DNA of 64,000 nt from Virgibacillus salexigens (GTDB lineage: Bacteria > Bacillota > Bacilli > Bacillales > Amphibacillaceae). Under the pieces are notes generated by a model. That model made no database searches, had not been told where the DNA came from, and was given only the letters and a program-made list of their open reading frames with translations. Of the stretch, positions 55,038 through 63,660 are shown piece after piece; position 1 is the first letter of the stretch, and every line of letters begins with the position of its first letter. The position numbers and the translations under genes were made by a program. The DNA lies in contig NZ_BNEO01000001.1 of NCBI RefSeq assembly GCF_014905415.1, positions 682,001 through 746,000 of the forward strand, written 5' to 3'.

Positions 55038-55061
55038 AAGGCGTTTTCTTTTTCAGGTCAA
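55033..55061 (-). promoter_or_regulatory. SigmaA promoter internal to the PTS operon
   Basis: TTGACC (55061-55056) and TATAAT (55038-55033) are separated by 17 bases on the minus strand, within the 150-base gap between srlE and srlB. Confidence 0.75.
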
Positions 55062-55094
55062 CAGATATATCTTAAATGAATGAAAATTGTGTTT

Positions 55095-56147
55095 TTAGCT
55101 ATATAAACCAAAACTAGCAAAATATGCGATTACGACTGCTGCTGGTCCTGTAATCAGCCTTGAAAAAAGAACTGCAGGTACGCCTACTTCTACTGTTTCT
55201 GGATCTGCTTCTCCAAGCGTCAAACCAACTGGTACAAAATCCGTTCCTACTTGAGGGTTAATTGCAAACAATGCTGGCAGAGCCATTTGTGGAGGGATAT
55301 TTCCATTTCCAATTTCCACACCTATTAACACACCAACAACCTGTGCGATAACAGCTCCAGGCGCAAGCAACGGAGAGATAACCGGTATGGAAGCAATTAA
55401 TGATAGAATTAACATCCCTATTAAACTAGTCGCCATCGGAGCAACAAATTCAGCAATAATATCACCAATACCGGTATAGTTAATAATCCCAATAAGCGCA
55501 CTTACAAATGCCATAAATGGTAAAATATTTTTTATAATCGTATCAATCGTATCTCGACCAGATTGGAAAAAGATACTAACAACATTTCCTACTTTATTTC
55601 CAAGCACTTCGATGAACCTCATAATAGGATTCTTTTTGCCCTTGTGCAGCTTCTGCTGGGCCACTGTCTCTTTTGCTTGTTGTTTTTTTTGCTGGGCAAC
55701 ATCCTTATCAAGTAGAGAGCTTTCTTGTGGTGTTGGATCTTGCGATTTGTCTATTGCAGCTGCTGCATCTGAGTTATCTGTGGACGCTATTTGCGCAACT
55801 TCCACACCAGAAACAAAGTTATCTTCATTTATAAATTTCATAAGCGGGCCAGATGGGGAATTACTAAATGTGTTCACTGTTTTAATCCCCAGTCGAGGAT
55901 AGACACCACTTCTTGCCGTTCCACCACAATTGATAACAGCGGCAGCCACTTCTTCATTTGGAATAGACTTTTCAAAACCATCAACAGCTATCCCGCCAGT
56001 ACGATCTGCTATCTCTTGTGCTACTGGGTGGATTCCTCCACCGGTCACCGATAAAATATATTTTTGATTATCTGTAGGTGCAATGATCAAAGGTCCTCCC
56101 CATCCAGACGGCCCTTTTGATATTTTAACAGCTTTATATTCACTCAT
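55095..56147 (-). CDS. srlE: PTS glucitol/sorbitol-type IIB-IIC component
   Basis: At 350 residues it is longer than E. coli SrlE (319) because of a Gln/Lys-rich linker at about residues 140-180. The IIB phospho-Cys is readable in [11 protein letters not shown] (about residue 75). The N-terminal [15 protein letters not shown] matches the family. The C-terminal half is hydrophobic and forms part of the membrane IIC. With SrlA and SrlB it imports and phosphorylates a hexitol or related polyol. Confidence 0.92.
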   Translation of the reverse strand: MSEYKAVKISKGPSGWGGPLIIAPTDNQKYILSVTGGGIHPVAQEIADRTGGIAVDGFEKSIPNEEVAAAVINCGGTARSGVYPRLGIKTVNTFSNSPSGPLMKFINEDNFVSGVEVAQIASTDNSDAAAAIDKSQDPTPQESSLLDKDVAQQKKQQAKETVAQQKLHKGKKNPIMRFIEVLGNKVGNVVSIFFQSGRDTIDTIIKNILPFMAFVSALIGIINYTGIGDIIAEFVAPMATSLIGMLILSLIASIPVISPLLAPGAVIAQVVGVLIGVEIGNGNIPPQMALPALFAINPQVGTDFVPVGLTLGEADPETVEVGVPAVLFSRLITGPAAVVIAYFASFGLYS

Positions 56148-56174
56148 TGATAATACGCTCCTTTCCCAACTAAG

Positions 56175-56720
56175 TTAAGATGCAACATTTGCTTCTGCAT
56201 TCTTCGCTTTGTTTTTGATCATACGGTCTGTAATAATCTCTGTTACTAAACCTCTAAGCAGCATTACAACAATACCAACAAGTAGAAAGCGTAATGCCAA
56301 CGGTCCTAAGGATAAACCAAGCGACGTGATTCCTGCCGAAACACCCATATATACAAACAACTCAGCTGGATTAGCATGTGGGAAAAGCCCTGTTACTGGA
56401 TGAACAAAAGAAACAGCGGAATCATAAAAAGCGGGCTTCTGTTTTTCAGGTAAAAAGCGACCAAACGTATAGCACATTGGGTTAGTTAAGAAGAAAACGG
56501 CGATAAACGGAAAAACGGTATACCTTAAAATAAAATACTTCGTACACTTTTGAGCAAAAGCATTAACCCTCTCTTCCCCAACGAATTTTATTACAGCATT
56601 TACAGCTGTAATAAGAACTACCAATAATGGAATAATCCCTGTCACTAGGTCTACAAATTGTTTCCCGCCAGCCTCAAACATTCCAATAAATCCTTCAGCT
56701 AATGAAATTAAGAAATCCAT
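56175..56720 (-). CDS. srlA: PTS glucitol/sorbitol-type IIC2 component
   Basis: This 181-residue membrane protein with about four membrane segments matches SrlA (187). FLTNPMCYTFGRFLPE and GLFPHANPAELFVYMG are typical. It forms the transport channel with the C domain of SrlE. Its ATG lies inside the end of gutM (13-base overlap), so translation is coupled. Confidence 0.92.
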   Translation of the reverse strand: MDFLISLAEGFIGMFEAGGKQFVDLVTGIIPLLVVLITAVNAVIKFVGEERVNAFAQKCTKYFILRYTVFPFIAVFFLTNPMCYTFGRFLPEKQKPAFYDSAVSFVHPVTGLFPHANPAELFVYMGVSAGITSLGLSLGPLALRFLLVGIVVMLLRGLVTEIITDRMIKNKAKNAEANVAS

Positions 56721-57106
56721 GCTTTATTCCCATCTCCTTTGTTCACTTCTTTTTTAATCATATCAATTGCACCTTGTAATGCATTTCTTTCTTTTATGGA
56801 CAAAAATTCTGCTTCCTTGCTTGAATCTAACTGCATTCCAATAAGTTTGCTCATATTACGGAATCTAGCAAAAACAGTAAGCCCTTTCATCACCTGTGCT
56901 TCTACAATATTCATTTCTTCATCACACACAATCAGCATAAGAGCACCTGTGCCTAGCGTTTTTTTGTAGTAACCTGTACCGAGATAGCCTACTTTCCGCT
57001 TGGCAAATTCTTTTATATTTGCTCTGTAATGCTTCACCTGTAGCTGTGTTAACAAAAACTGTAATGCCCAAATTCCGGCAAACACTAATATAAATGTCCC
57101 CCACAC
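56708..57106 (-). CDS. gutM: GutM-type activator of the glucitol operon
   Basis: I place the start at GTG 57106 (132 residues) because AAGGCGGGG precedes it; an ATG at 57181 lies inside the promoter. The protein has one N-terminal hydrophobic segment (WGTFILVFAGIWALQFLLTQ), then YLGTGYYKKTLGTGALMLIVCDE, as in SrlM/GutM. GutM proteins help activate the glucitol operon, by a mechanism that is not well known. It is first in the operon, ahead of srlA. Confidence 0.88.
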   Translation of the reverse strand: MWGTFILVFAGIWALQFLLTQLQVKHYRANIKEFAKRKVGYLGTGYYKKTLGTGALMLIVCDEEMNIVEAQVMKGLTVFARFRNMSKLIGMQLDSSKEAEFLSIKERNALQGAIDMIKKEVNKGDGNKAWIS

Positions 57107-57118
57107 GTTAACCCCGCC

Positions 57119-57132
57119 TTTACACTTGTAAA
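57119..57132. promoter_or_regulatory. SorC-type operator near the gutM start
   Basis: TTTACA-CT-TGTAAA is a perfect inverted repeat between the promoter and the gutM start. A half-site (TTTACAAACG) lies just upstream. Confidence 0.68.
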
Positions 57133-57152
57133 TTATTATGACGTTTGTAAAC

Positions 57153-57181
57153 ATAATAAAACGCTTACATATTATTGTCAA
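57153..57181 (-). promoter_or_regulatory. SigmaA promoter of the PTS operon, with cre-like sequence
   Basis: TTGACA (57181-57176) and TATTAT (57158-57153) are 17 bases apart on the minus strand. The spacer holds ATGTAAGCGTTTTAT, close to the CcpA cre consensus, which suggests glucose repression. Confidence 0.75.
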
Positions 57182-57200
57182 TAATTTTAGACAATTTATT

Positions 57201-58148
57201 TTAAGATCCGTTTTCTAAAAGTAATTCTGCTGTCTGATCATCCATAACTAATGTCGTCAATATCCCTGCTTCCAAAGCCACTCTTAGGCTCTCCACTTTG
57301 TGTGCACCTTGTACAATGGTAATTACTTCCGGAATATTTTTTAAATCCTCAAGACAAAGCCCAATCTGTCTATCATTTAGAGAATGTTTAATCAGTTCAC
57401 CTGCTGCATTGTAAAAATTGGAATTTATATCCCCGACTGCCTCTGTTTCCTGCAATGTCTGGATATCATATTCATTTAAATAGCCCATCTCTTTCATCGT
57501 TGCCTGATAAATAGGATGTCCAACTCCTACGACTGCAATATCCACTTTCTTCCCCTCATCTAAGACTTCTGCAACATCTTTAGAAGCAACAATTTCTTTC
57601 TTAAATTCTGTGGTTTCTGCGACCGCTGGTGCGTACAGATAGGAGGAACGCGTGTTTAATTTTTGCGCCAACTCGAATGTTAAATGGTTAGAATGATAAT
57701 GGATAAAGGATTGCCCCATTCCTCCGATCAATGGAATAATATGGATGTGGTTCTTTTCCATGTGAGGAAAAGCTTCGACCATAGCTTGCATAGACTTCCC
57801 CCAGGAAATCCCGACTGTCTTAACTTCGTCTAACCTTTTGGATAAATAATTCGCAGCTGCTTTACCAAGTTGGCTTTGTGTTTTCTCTTTATTTCCTTTT
57901 TTTCCAGCGATAATTAAGACTTCCTTCAGACCATACCTTTTCTCTAGTTTCATTTCTAATTCTACTGTAAGAGCTGTTTCATCTTTTATATAGATTTCTA
58001 CTATATTTTTCTCCCTTGCCTGCTTAAGGGCTTTCGAAATAATAGGCCGTGATAGACCTACTTTTTTAGCAATTTGATTTTGCGTCCATCCTTCTAAATA
58101 ATATAACTTTGCAATTTTCACAATGAATTTACGTTCTTTCGTATCCAC
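57201..58148 (-). CDS. SorC/DeoR-type sugar-responsive transcriptional regulator
   Basis: This 315-residue protein has an N-terminal helix-turn-helix (WTQNQIAKKVGLSRPIISKALKQAR, residues about 16-40) and a SorC effector-binding domain with GISWGKSMQAM and VVGVGHP. It starts at GTG 58148 after AAGGGGGAC. It lies upstream of gutM in the same direction, and likely controls the PTS operon through the TTACAnnTGTAA-type sites. A close relative lies at 61153-62097. Confidence 0.88.
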   Translation of the reverse strand: MDTKERKFIVKIAKLYYLEGWTQNQIAKKVGLSRPIISKALKQAREKNIVEIYIKDETALTVELEMKLEKRYGLKEVLIIAGKKGNKEKTQSQLGKAAANYLSKRLDEVKTVGISWGKSMQAMVEAFPHMEKNHIHIIPLIGGMGQSFIHYHSNHLTFELAQKLNTRSSYLYAPAVAETTEFKKEIVASKDVAEVLDEGKKVDIAVVGVGHPIYQATMKEMGYLNEYDIQTLQETEAVGDINSNFYNAAGELIKHSLNDRQIGLCLEDLKNIPEVITIVQGAHKVESLRVALEAGILTTLVMDDQTAELLLENGS

Positions 58149-58256
58149 CTTTTGTCCCCCTTAAACGTCTTTAATCCATGATGCTACTAGATTACCACAA
58201 ATTCTATATATTGGAAGCTACTCAAATTTTATCACCATATCTTTGTAAGCCCTTTA

Positions 58257-58285
58257 TTGACTAAAAATTTCAACAACGTTATACT
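58257..58285 (+). promoter_or_regulatory. SigmaA promoter of the GlpD-like gene
   Basis: TTGACT (58257-58262) and TATACT (58280-58285) are separated by 17 bases, 70 bases before the start codon. The 200-base region is divergent with the SorC gene. Confidence 0.75.
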
Positions 58286-58353
58286 AAATTGAGTGATTTT
58301 ACGTATGATACCATATTGAACAATTGTAAAAAAGATAAAAAGGAGATGCACGA

Positions 58354-60006
58354 ATGAAAACAGAAACCTTCTCAACTATGTCTCGTGATGCCATAGTAAA
58401 AAGAATGGAAGAAGATCATTTCGATGTATTGGTTATCGGTGGCGGTATAACTGGGAGTGGAATTGCGTTAGATGCCGTAACAAGGGGATTAAAAGTTGCG
58501 CTTATCGAAAGAAAAGATTTTGCTTCAGGCACAAGCAGTCGTTCTGGAAAGTTAATCCACGGGGGACTAAAATACTTACAAAACTTTGATTTCACTGTTG
58601 TAAAAGAAACAGGACGCGAAAGAGCGATCGTTTATAACAATGCTCGACATCTTGTATACCCAATTAAAATGAATTTTCCATTAGTAAAGAAAGAATCTTA
58701 TAATCTCGTAACATTAAAAGCAGGTCTGACTCTATACGATCGACTTGCAGGCGTAAAAAAAGAGGAAAGACATACCATCTATTCCAAGAAAAATACGTTA
58801 AAGAGAGAACCCTTATTTAATAAAGATACTGTGCAGGGTAGCGGGGAGTATGTAGAGTATCGAACAGATGACAGTAGACTGACAATGGAAGTAGCAAAAA
58901 CAGCCGCCGAAGCTGGTGCCTTAGTTTTGAATTATACAGAAATGACAGAATTTTTGAAGGATGAACACAACCAGGTAAAAGGAATCGTTGCCAGAGATTA
59001 TATTGGAGCGCGGACCTTCACTGTTAGAGCAAAACATGTTGTAAATGCTGCTGGACCTTGGGTGGATGAAATAAGAAAAAAAGATCGACCAATTGAGGGA
59101 AAATATATGGTGCTTGCAAAGGGTATCCATCTTGTTTTCCAATATCGCGATCTACCTGTTTCTTCCTCCATTTATTTTCAACATAAAGGTAGAATGATTG
59201 CAGTTATTCCAGTGGGAGACAGGACCTATGTAGGGTCAACTGAATCTATCTATAGCCAGGATATGGATGATATTCATGTCAACAAGTCAGAAGTAACCTA
59301 TTTGTTAGGATGTCTTCACGATATGTTCCCAGATGTGAACTTAAAAGAAGAAGATATTACGTCAAGCTGGGCTGGAATTCGTCCGCTTATCGGAGAACAA
59401 GAGAAATCTCCTTCAGAGCTCTCAAGGCATGATGAGATTTTTGAATCTGATACAGGACTCGTTACAATCGCCGGGGGAAAACTAACTGGTTACCGTAAGA
59501 TGGCTGAAAGGGTTTTAGCCCATATTGAAGCCAAAACCACCACTAAATCAAATGGAACGAATACAACTTCTGTTAAACTTTCAGGAGGCAAATTTGACTC
59601 TAGTGAAGAGATAAATCAATATGCGAGAAAGCTACACGGAATGTATCATGATCTTAAGTTAACTGAAAAAGAAATCATGGACTATGTTCTACGTTATGGA
59701 TCTAATACGGAGAAACTATTAAAGCTAATAAGTGAGCTCGATTCTATTTATGTTAAGAAGGAAGAACGGGATGTCCTTGCTGAGCTCCATTATACCCTTC
59801 AGTTTGAGATGGTAGCATCGTTAGCAGATTTTTATGATCGTCGCACAAGCTACCTCCTTTTTGATCTAGAAAAAGTAAAAAGGTCACTACCTTATGTTAC
59901 ACAAGAGATGGCAACAATACTTCATTGGGATAAAGAAAGGGAAGAGGAAGAAAGACGTGAAATGAATTACTTCATTACAAAGGCAGTGACATTTAAAGAT
60001 GTGTAA
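58354..60006 (+). CDS. GlpD-like FAD-dependent polyol-phosphate/glycerol-3-phosphate dehydrogenase
   Basis: At 550 residues it is close to GlpD (about 555). FAD motif VIGGGITGSGIALDA is followed by ERKDFASGTSSRSGKLIHGGLKYL (in part: SGTSSRSGKLIHGG), which is the GlpD hallmark. SWAGIRPL and AGGKLTGYRKMAE complete it. The known family reaction oxidises glycerol-3-phosphate to dihydroxyacetone phosphate at the membrane. Beside a PTS for a polyol, it may act on another polyol phosphate, like EryB on erythritol phosphate. It is followed by a zinc alcohol dehydrogenase 16 bases on. Confidence 0.87.
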   Translation: MKTETFSTMSRDAIVKRMEEDHFDVLVIGGGITGSGIALDAVTRGLKVALIERKDFASGTSSRSGKLIHGGLKYLQNFDFTVVKETGRERAIVYNNARHLVYPIKMNFPLVKKESYNLVTLKAGLTLYDRLAGVKKEERHTIYSKKNTLKREPLFNKDTVQGSGEYVEYRTDDSRLTMEVAKTAAEAGALVLNYTEMTEFLKDEHNQVKGIVARDYIGARTFTVRAKHVVNAAGPWVDEIRKKDRPIEGKYMVLAKGIHLVFQYRDLPVSSSIYFQHKGRMIAVIPVGDRTYVGSTESIYSQDMDDIHVNKSEVTYLLGCLHDMFPDVNLKEEDITSSWAGIRPLIGEQEKSPSELSRHDEIFESDTGLVTIAGGKLTGYRKMAERVLAHIEAKTTTKSNGTNTTSVKLSGGKFDSSEEINQYARKLHGMYHDLKLTEKEIMDYVLRYGSNTEKLLKLISELDSIYVKKEERDVLAELHYTLQFEMVASLADFYDRRTSYLLFDLEKVKRSLPYVTQEMATILHWDKEREEEERREMNYFITKAVTFKDV

Positions 60007-60022
60007 AAGGGGGGGACACAAA

Positions 60023-61060
60023 ATGAAAGCAGTCGAACTTACCGGGAAAAAGCGTTTAACACTGACGGAACGTGATCTTCCCGGTATTCAGGAAGATGAA
60101 ATATTACTAAAGGTTCATGCTGTAGGTGTATGTGGATCTGATCTGCGAATTTATCAAAATGGGGATGATCGAGTAGACTATCCACGGATCACCGGACATG
60201 AAATTGCAGGAGAAATTGTAGATATTGGACCTAGAGTTTCCCGCTTTCAATTCGGGGATCGAGTAACACTTGGCGCGCACATGCCTTGTGGCACATGTCA
60301 TTATTGCCAGGCAAATGAGGGCCACCATTGCGTAGAAGGTCGGTCCATGGGCTATCAAGTTGATGGTGGTTTCGCTGAATATATTGTTTTGCCAAGCCTA
60401 TTTATTCAAAATGGATCTGTTCAGCGCATCGCTGATACGACATCTTACCAGCTTGCCTGTCTTTCCGAACCGTTTTCCTGTGTGTTAAGCGGGCTACAGG
60501 AAATAGAAGTACATGCGGGGGAAACAGCAGTTGTTTACGGAGCGGGAGCAATCGGTTGTATGTACATTGCCGCATTAAAACGAATGGGTGCTGCTAAAGT
60601 AATCGCAGTCCAGCGCTCAAAAGAAAGGCAGAAGAAGGCACTAGAAATAGGAGCGGATATTGTCATTGATCCAAATAATGAAAACACGATGGATAGGGTG
60701 ATATCTGAAACAGGAGGACTCGGTGCACATGCTGTAATTGTAACAGCTCCCTCGCCAGTAGTTCAAAATGAAGCATTAATGCTTGCCAGAACAACAGGGC
60801 GTGTGCTGTACTTTGCAGGAATTAAAGGTGTTACCGATATGCCAGTAAATACAAACCCAATTATTTATAAACAGCTAAAAGTAGTGGGAACTCATGGTGC
60901 TCCGAGACATCTACACATGGAAGCAGTAAAATGGATTGATGAAGGCTTTATTGATTTTTCCTTTTTTATTACACACACCTTCCCATTAGAAGAAACACAG
61001 AATGCATTTGAAACAGCATTGAGCAAAGAAGGATTAAAATCTATTGTTATTCCTACCTAA
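60023..61060 (+). CDS. Zinc-dependent alcohol/polyol dehydrogenase
   Basis: I chose ATG 60023 (345 residues) because AAAAGGGGGGG precedes it. The fold is the medium-chain dehydrogenase: catalytic zinc ligands Cys (GVCGSDLR) and His-Glu (GHEIAGEI), structural zinc Cys cluster (MPCGTCHYCQANEGHHC), and NAD motif VYGAGAIGCMYIAALKR. It resembles sorbitol/threonine dehydrogenases. It is co-transcribed with the GlpD-like gene, so it may oxidise a free polyol or its keto product. Confidence 0.88.
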   Translation: MKAVELTGKKRLTLTERDLPGIQEDEILLKVHAVGVCGSDLRIYQNGDDRVDYPRITGHEIAGEIVDIGPRVSRFQFGDRVTLGAHMPCGTCHYCQANEGHHCVEGRSMGYQVDGGFAEYIVLPSLFIQNGSVQRIADTTSYQLACLSEPFSCVLSGLQEIEVHAGETAVVYGAGAIGCMYIAALKRMGAAKVIAVQRSKERQKKALEIGADIVIDPNNENTMDRVISETGGLGAHAVIVTAPSPVVQNEALMLARTTGRVLYFAGIKGVTDMPVNTNPIIYKQLKVVGTHGAPRHLHMEAVKWIDEGFIDFSFFITHTFPLEETQNAFETALSKEGLKSIVIPT

Positions 61061-61069
61061 AATAAAAAT

Positions 61070-61114
61070 GCCGGACGAACCATTTACTATTGCATAGCAT
61101 TCGATTCGCCCGGC
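61070..61114. terminator. Terminator between convergent genes
   Basis: GCCGGaCGAA pairs with TTCGcCCGGC (one mismatch), then TTTTCT. It ends the dehydrogenase transcript, and it may also stop the convergent SorC gene. Confidence 0.75.
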
Positions 61115-61152
61115 TTTTCTATTAACAAAATTCTTTATCATTGCATTTGTTT

Positions 61153-62097
61153 CTAGTCTTCTACCAATTCCTGTGCAGTTCGATCATCTGTAATGAGGAC
61201 ATTTAAGTATCCGCCCTGCAGTGCAGATTCTATACTTTCAAGCTTATAAGAGCCCTCTACTATTCCGACAACCTCTGGTATTTTGCGTATCTCCTCTAAG
61301 GTAAGACCGATGACCTGATTATTCAGGGGATGGTCTACTTCCTCACCCACAGCGTCAAAAAACTTCGAACTAATATCGCCTACCGCACCTGCTTTTCTTA
61401 AGGATGTTAAATCGTGTTCATTAAGATAACCAATTTTTTCCATCGTAGATGTTTTGTAAGGATTCCCTAGACCAACTATGGCCATATCTACATTTCTTCC
61501 TTCTTCAAGCACATAGGCAATATCCTTAGAATTAACAAGACGTTCTCTTAAATCCTGACTTTCTACCATAGCTGGTGCATAAAGATAGGAGCAAGAAGCA
61601 TTCATTTTTTGCGCTAAGTTAAAGGACAGCTGGTTGGAATGTAAATAAACATAGTCACTTCCCATTCCACCAACAATTGGCACAATATGAATATCGTTGC
61701 GACGCTCATATGGGTATTCCTCTACAAGGGATAATAGGGTTGATCCCCAGGAAATCCCTAAACTTTTAACATTCGTGAGATGATTGGATACATAAGAGGC
61801 AGCAGTTTGACCAAGTTGTCGTTTGGCCATTTCAGGTGCGAATCCTGCTGTAGAAACAACAATCACTTCATTTAAACCATACTTTTTTTCGAGTTGCTGC
61901 TCTAAATCCACCGTATGGGATGTTTCATCTTTAATATAAATCTCCACAATTCCTTCTTTTTTTGCTGTGTTTAACAGTTTAGAAATTACCGGTCTGGAAA
62001 CGTTATGTTTATTTGCAATTTGTTGTTGTGTCCAACTATCAAAATAATATAGCTTTGCTACTTTCACCATTAATCTTCTATCTTCCCAATTCAGCAT
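61153..62097 (-). CDS. SorC-type transcriptional regulator, second paralogue
   Basis: I place the start at ATG 62097 (314 residues, MLNWEDRRLMVKVAKLYYF) after AAAGGGAAGAGA. An earlier ATG at 62133 would add 12 residues and lie near the operator. The HTH (WTQQQIANKHNVSRPVISKLLNTAKK) and effector domain (GISWGSTLLSL) parallel the copy at 57201. The operator-like repeat upstream differs (TACATATGT). It probably regulates the TRAP transporter genes behind it, the divergent neighbours, or both. Confidence 0.87.
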   Translation of the reverse strand: MLNWEDRRLMVKVAKLYYFDSWTQQQIANKHNVSRPVISKLLNTAKKEGIVEIYIKDETSHTVDLEQQLEKKYGLNEVIVVSTAGFAPEMAKRQLGQTAASYVSNHLTNVKSLGISWGSTLLSLVEEYPYERRNDIHIVPIVGGMGSDYVYLHSNQLSFNLAQKMNASCSYLYAPAMVESQDLRERLVNSKDIAYVLEEGRNVDMAIVGLGNPYKTSTMEKIGYLNEHDLTSLRKAGAVGDISSKFFDAVGEEVDHPLNNQVIGLTLEEIRKIPEVVGIVEGSYKLESIESALQGGYLNVLITDDRTAQELVED

Positions 62098-62120
62098 AAA
62101 ATCTCTCTTCCCTTTTATAT

Positions 62121-62153
62121 TACATATGTTCACTAATTATACATATGTATGTA
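62121..62153. promoter_or_regulatory. Candidate operator pair of the second SorC regulator
   Basis: TTACATATGT (from about 62121) and TACATATGTATG (from about 62142) are two near-palindromes in the upstream region. They share the TTACA half-site theme with the other operators but have a different centre. Confidence 0.55.
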
Positions 62154-62209
62154 TCATAAACTTACTCTTAAAAACTGTCAAGGGATACTCAAGGAAAGTA
62201 TAACGCTGA

Positions 62210-62362
62210 CTATTCCACCCAGAAAAGCCTGTTCTTTCTCCTGTCGTTTCCTTCTTTATCCGCTCCTAGTAAGGTAACTCCGTGAAATGTTTCATTCAAT
62301 GGCACTTGCAAGGTATAAGACATAGTAGATGTGTCAGCTTGAAATCCTGTTGGGTTAGTTTT
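62210..62362 (-). pseudogene. Short protein-like remnant of unknown origin
   Basis: The minus strand encodes a plausible C-terminus (TSTMSYTLQVPLNE, ETFHGVTLLGADKEG, NRLFWVE then stop at 62210) with no start codon; a stop lies just upstream (TGA before an A8 run). I cannot assign a family. The rest of 62.13-62.40 kb shows nothing else. Confidence 0.3.
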
Positions 62363-62397
62363 TTTTAATCAATTCGGTGTGGCAAACCTTCAGCTGC

Positions 62398-63660
62398 TTA
62401 ATCAAATACATTCAATAAGAATAGTGATATTTCAGGTATATACGCTATAACAAGCAAGGTAAATATCATAACAAGAATAAACGGAACGGTACTTTTAATT
62501 ACCTCGGTTAATGATACTTTACTAATCCCCGAAGCTACAAATAAATTTAGCCCAAACGGAGGTGTGATCATGCCAATAGAAAGAGCAACAATCATAATAA
62601 TTCCAAAATGGATCGGATCAATCCCAAGTTCGAAAACCATTGGCAAAAATAACGGAACAAAAATTAATACTGCCGCACTCGTATCCATAAACATTCCTAC
62701 CAGCAGCAAAATGACTATAACAAGTAATAAGAAAACCACCTCAGTGTTGGCATACTCAAGAAAAACAGATGCGAGATTGGCAGGTATTTGCTCATAGGTT
62801 AGATACCAACTAAACACATTAGATGCCGCAATAACAAGCATGATCATCGAAGAAGTTATAACCGATTTCTTCGTAACATCGATGATCCTTCGCACTGTCA
62901 ATTCCTTATAGACAAACAACCCAATGATTAGACTGTAAAAAATTGCAACAGCGGCAGCCTCTGTCGGAGTAAAAATCCCAAAATAGATGCCTCCTAAAAC
63001 AATAACAGGAAGCAATATTCCCCAAATGGCTGAGATAAATGATTTTCCAACCGCTCCAAGACTCGCCCTTCCTTCTGGTTTAAATCCTTCCCTTTTTGAA
63101 ATGATATAACTGACAATGATCAGGACCAAACCAATAAAAATTCCCGGAGCGATTCCAGCAAGGAATAAATCACTAATGGAAACCTCTGCAGAAGAGCCAT
63201 AGACCAACAGCGTGATACTAGGCGGAATGATAATACCCAATGTTCCAGCAGTTGTCATTAAACCGATTGCGAATTTCCTTGAATATCCAGCATCATTTAA
63301 CGAAGGAATCATTAATCCACCGATGGCAGCTACCGTAGCAGGGCTAGAACCTGAAAGTGCGGCAAATAGCATAGAAGACATAACCCCTGCAATTGGTAAT
63401 CCACCCGTCGTCCAGCCTACTAGCTTTTTAGCAAAATCAATTAATCTCCTCGACGTTCCGCCAGCAAGCATCAAATCTCCAGCAAAGATAAAAAAAGGAA
63501 TGGCCATCAGAGTAAAGGAATCTATTCCCGCAAAAATGGTTCTAGAGAATACATCAATCGAAACTCCCTGTTGCATCATGGCTACAAAACTCGCTAAGCC
63601 TATTGCTACGGCAATCGGTGCTCCAATAATTAATAGAAGAACAAAAATAACGATAATCAT
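62398..63660 (-). CDS. dctM: TRAP transporter large permease (DctM)
   Basis: This 420-residue protein has about 12 membrane segments. The DctM signatures GSSPATVAAIGGLMIPSLNDAGYSRKFAIGL (in part) and IIPPSITLLVYG are readable. It uses an ion gradient with DctQ and a binding protein to import an organic acid or related compound. The gene lies immediately after dctQ (overlapping by 4 bases) and is last in the operon. Confidence 0.93.
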   Translation of the reverse strand: MIIVIFVLLLIIGAPIAVAIGLASFVAMMQQGVSIDVFSRTIFAGIDSFTLMAIPFFIFAGDLMLAGGTSRRLIDFAKKLVGWTTGGLPIAGVMSSMLFAALSGSSPATVAAIGGLMIPSLNDAGYSRKFAIGLMTTAGTLGIIIPPSITLLVYGSSAEVSISDLFLAGIAPGIFIGLVLIIVSYIISKREGFKPEGRASLGAVGKSFISAIWGILLPVIVLGGIYFGIFTPTEAAAVAIFYSLIIGLFVYKELTVRRIIDVTKKSVITSSMIMLVIAASNVFSWYLTYEQIPANLASVFLEYANTEVVFLLLVIVILLLVGMFMDTSAAVLIFVPLFLPMVFELGIDPIHFGIIMIVALSIGMITPPFGLNLFVASGISKVSLTEVIKSTVPFILVMIFTLLVIAYIPEISLFLLNVFD

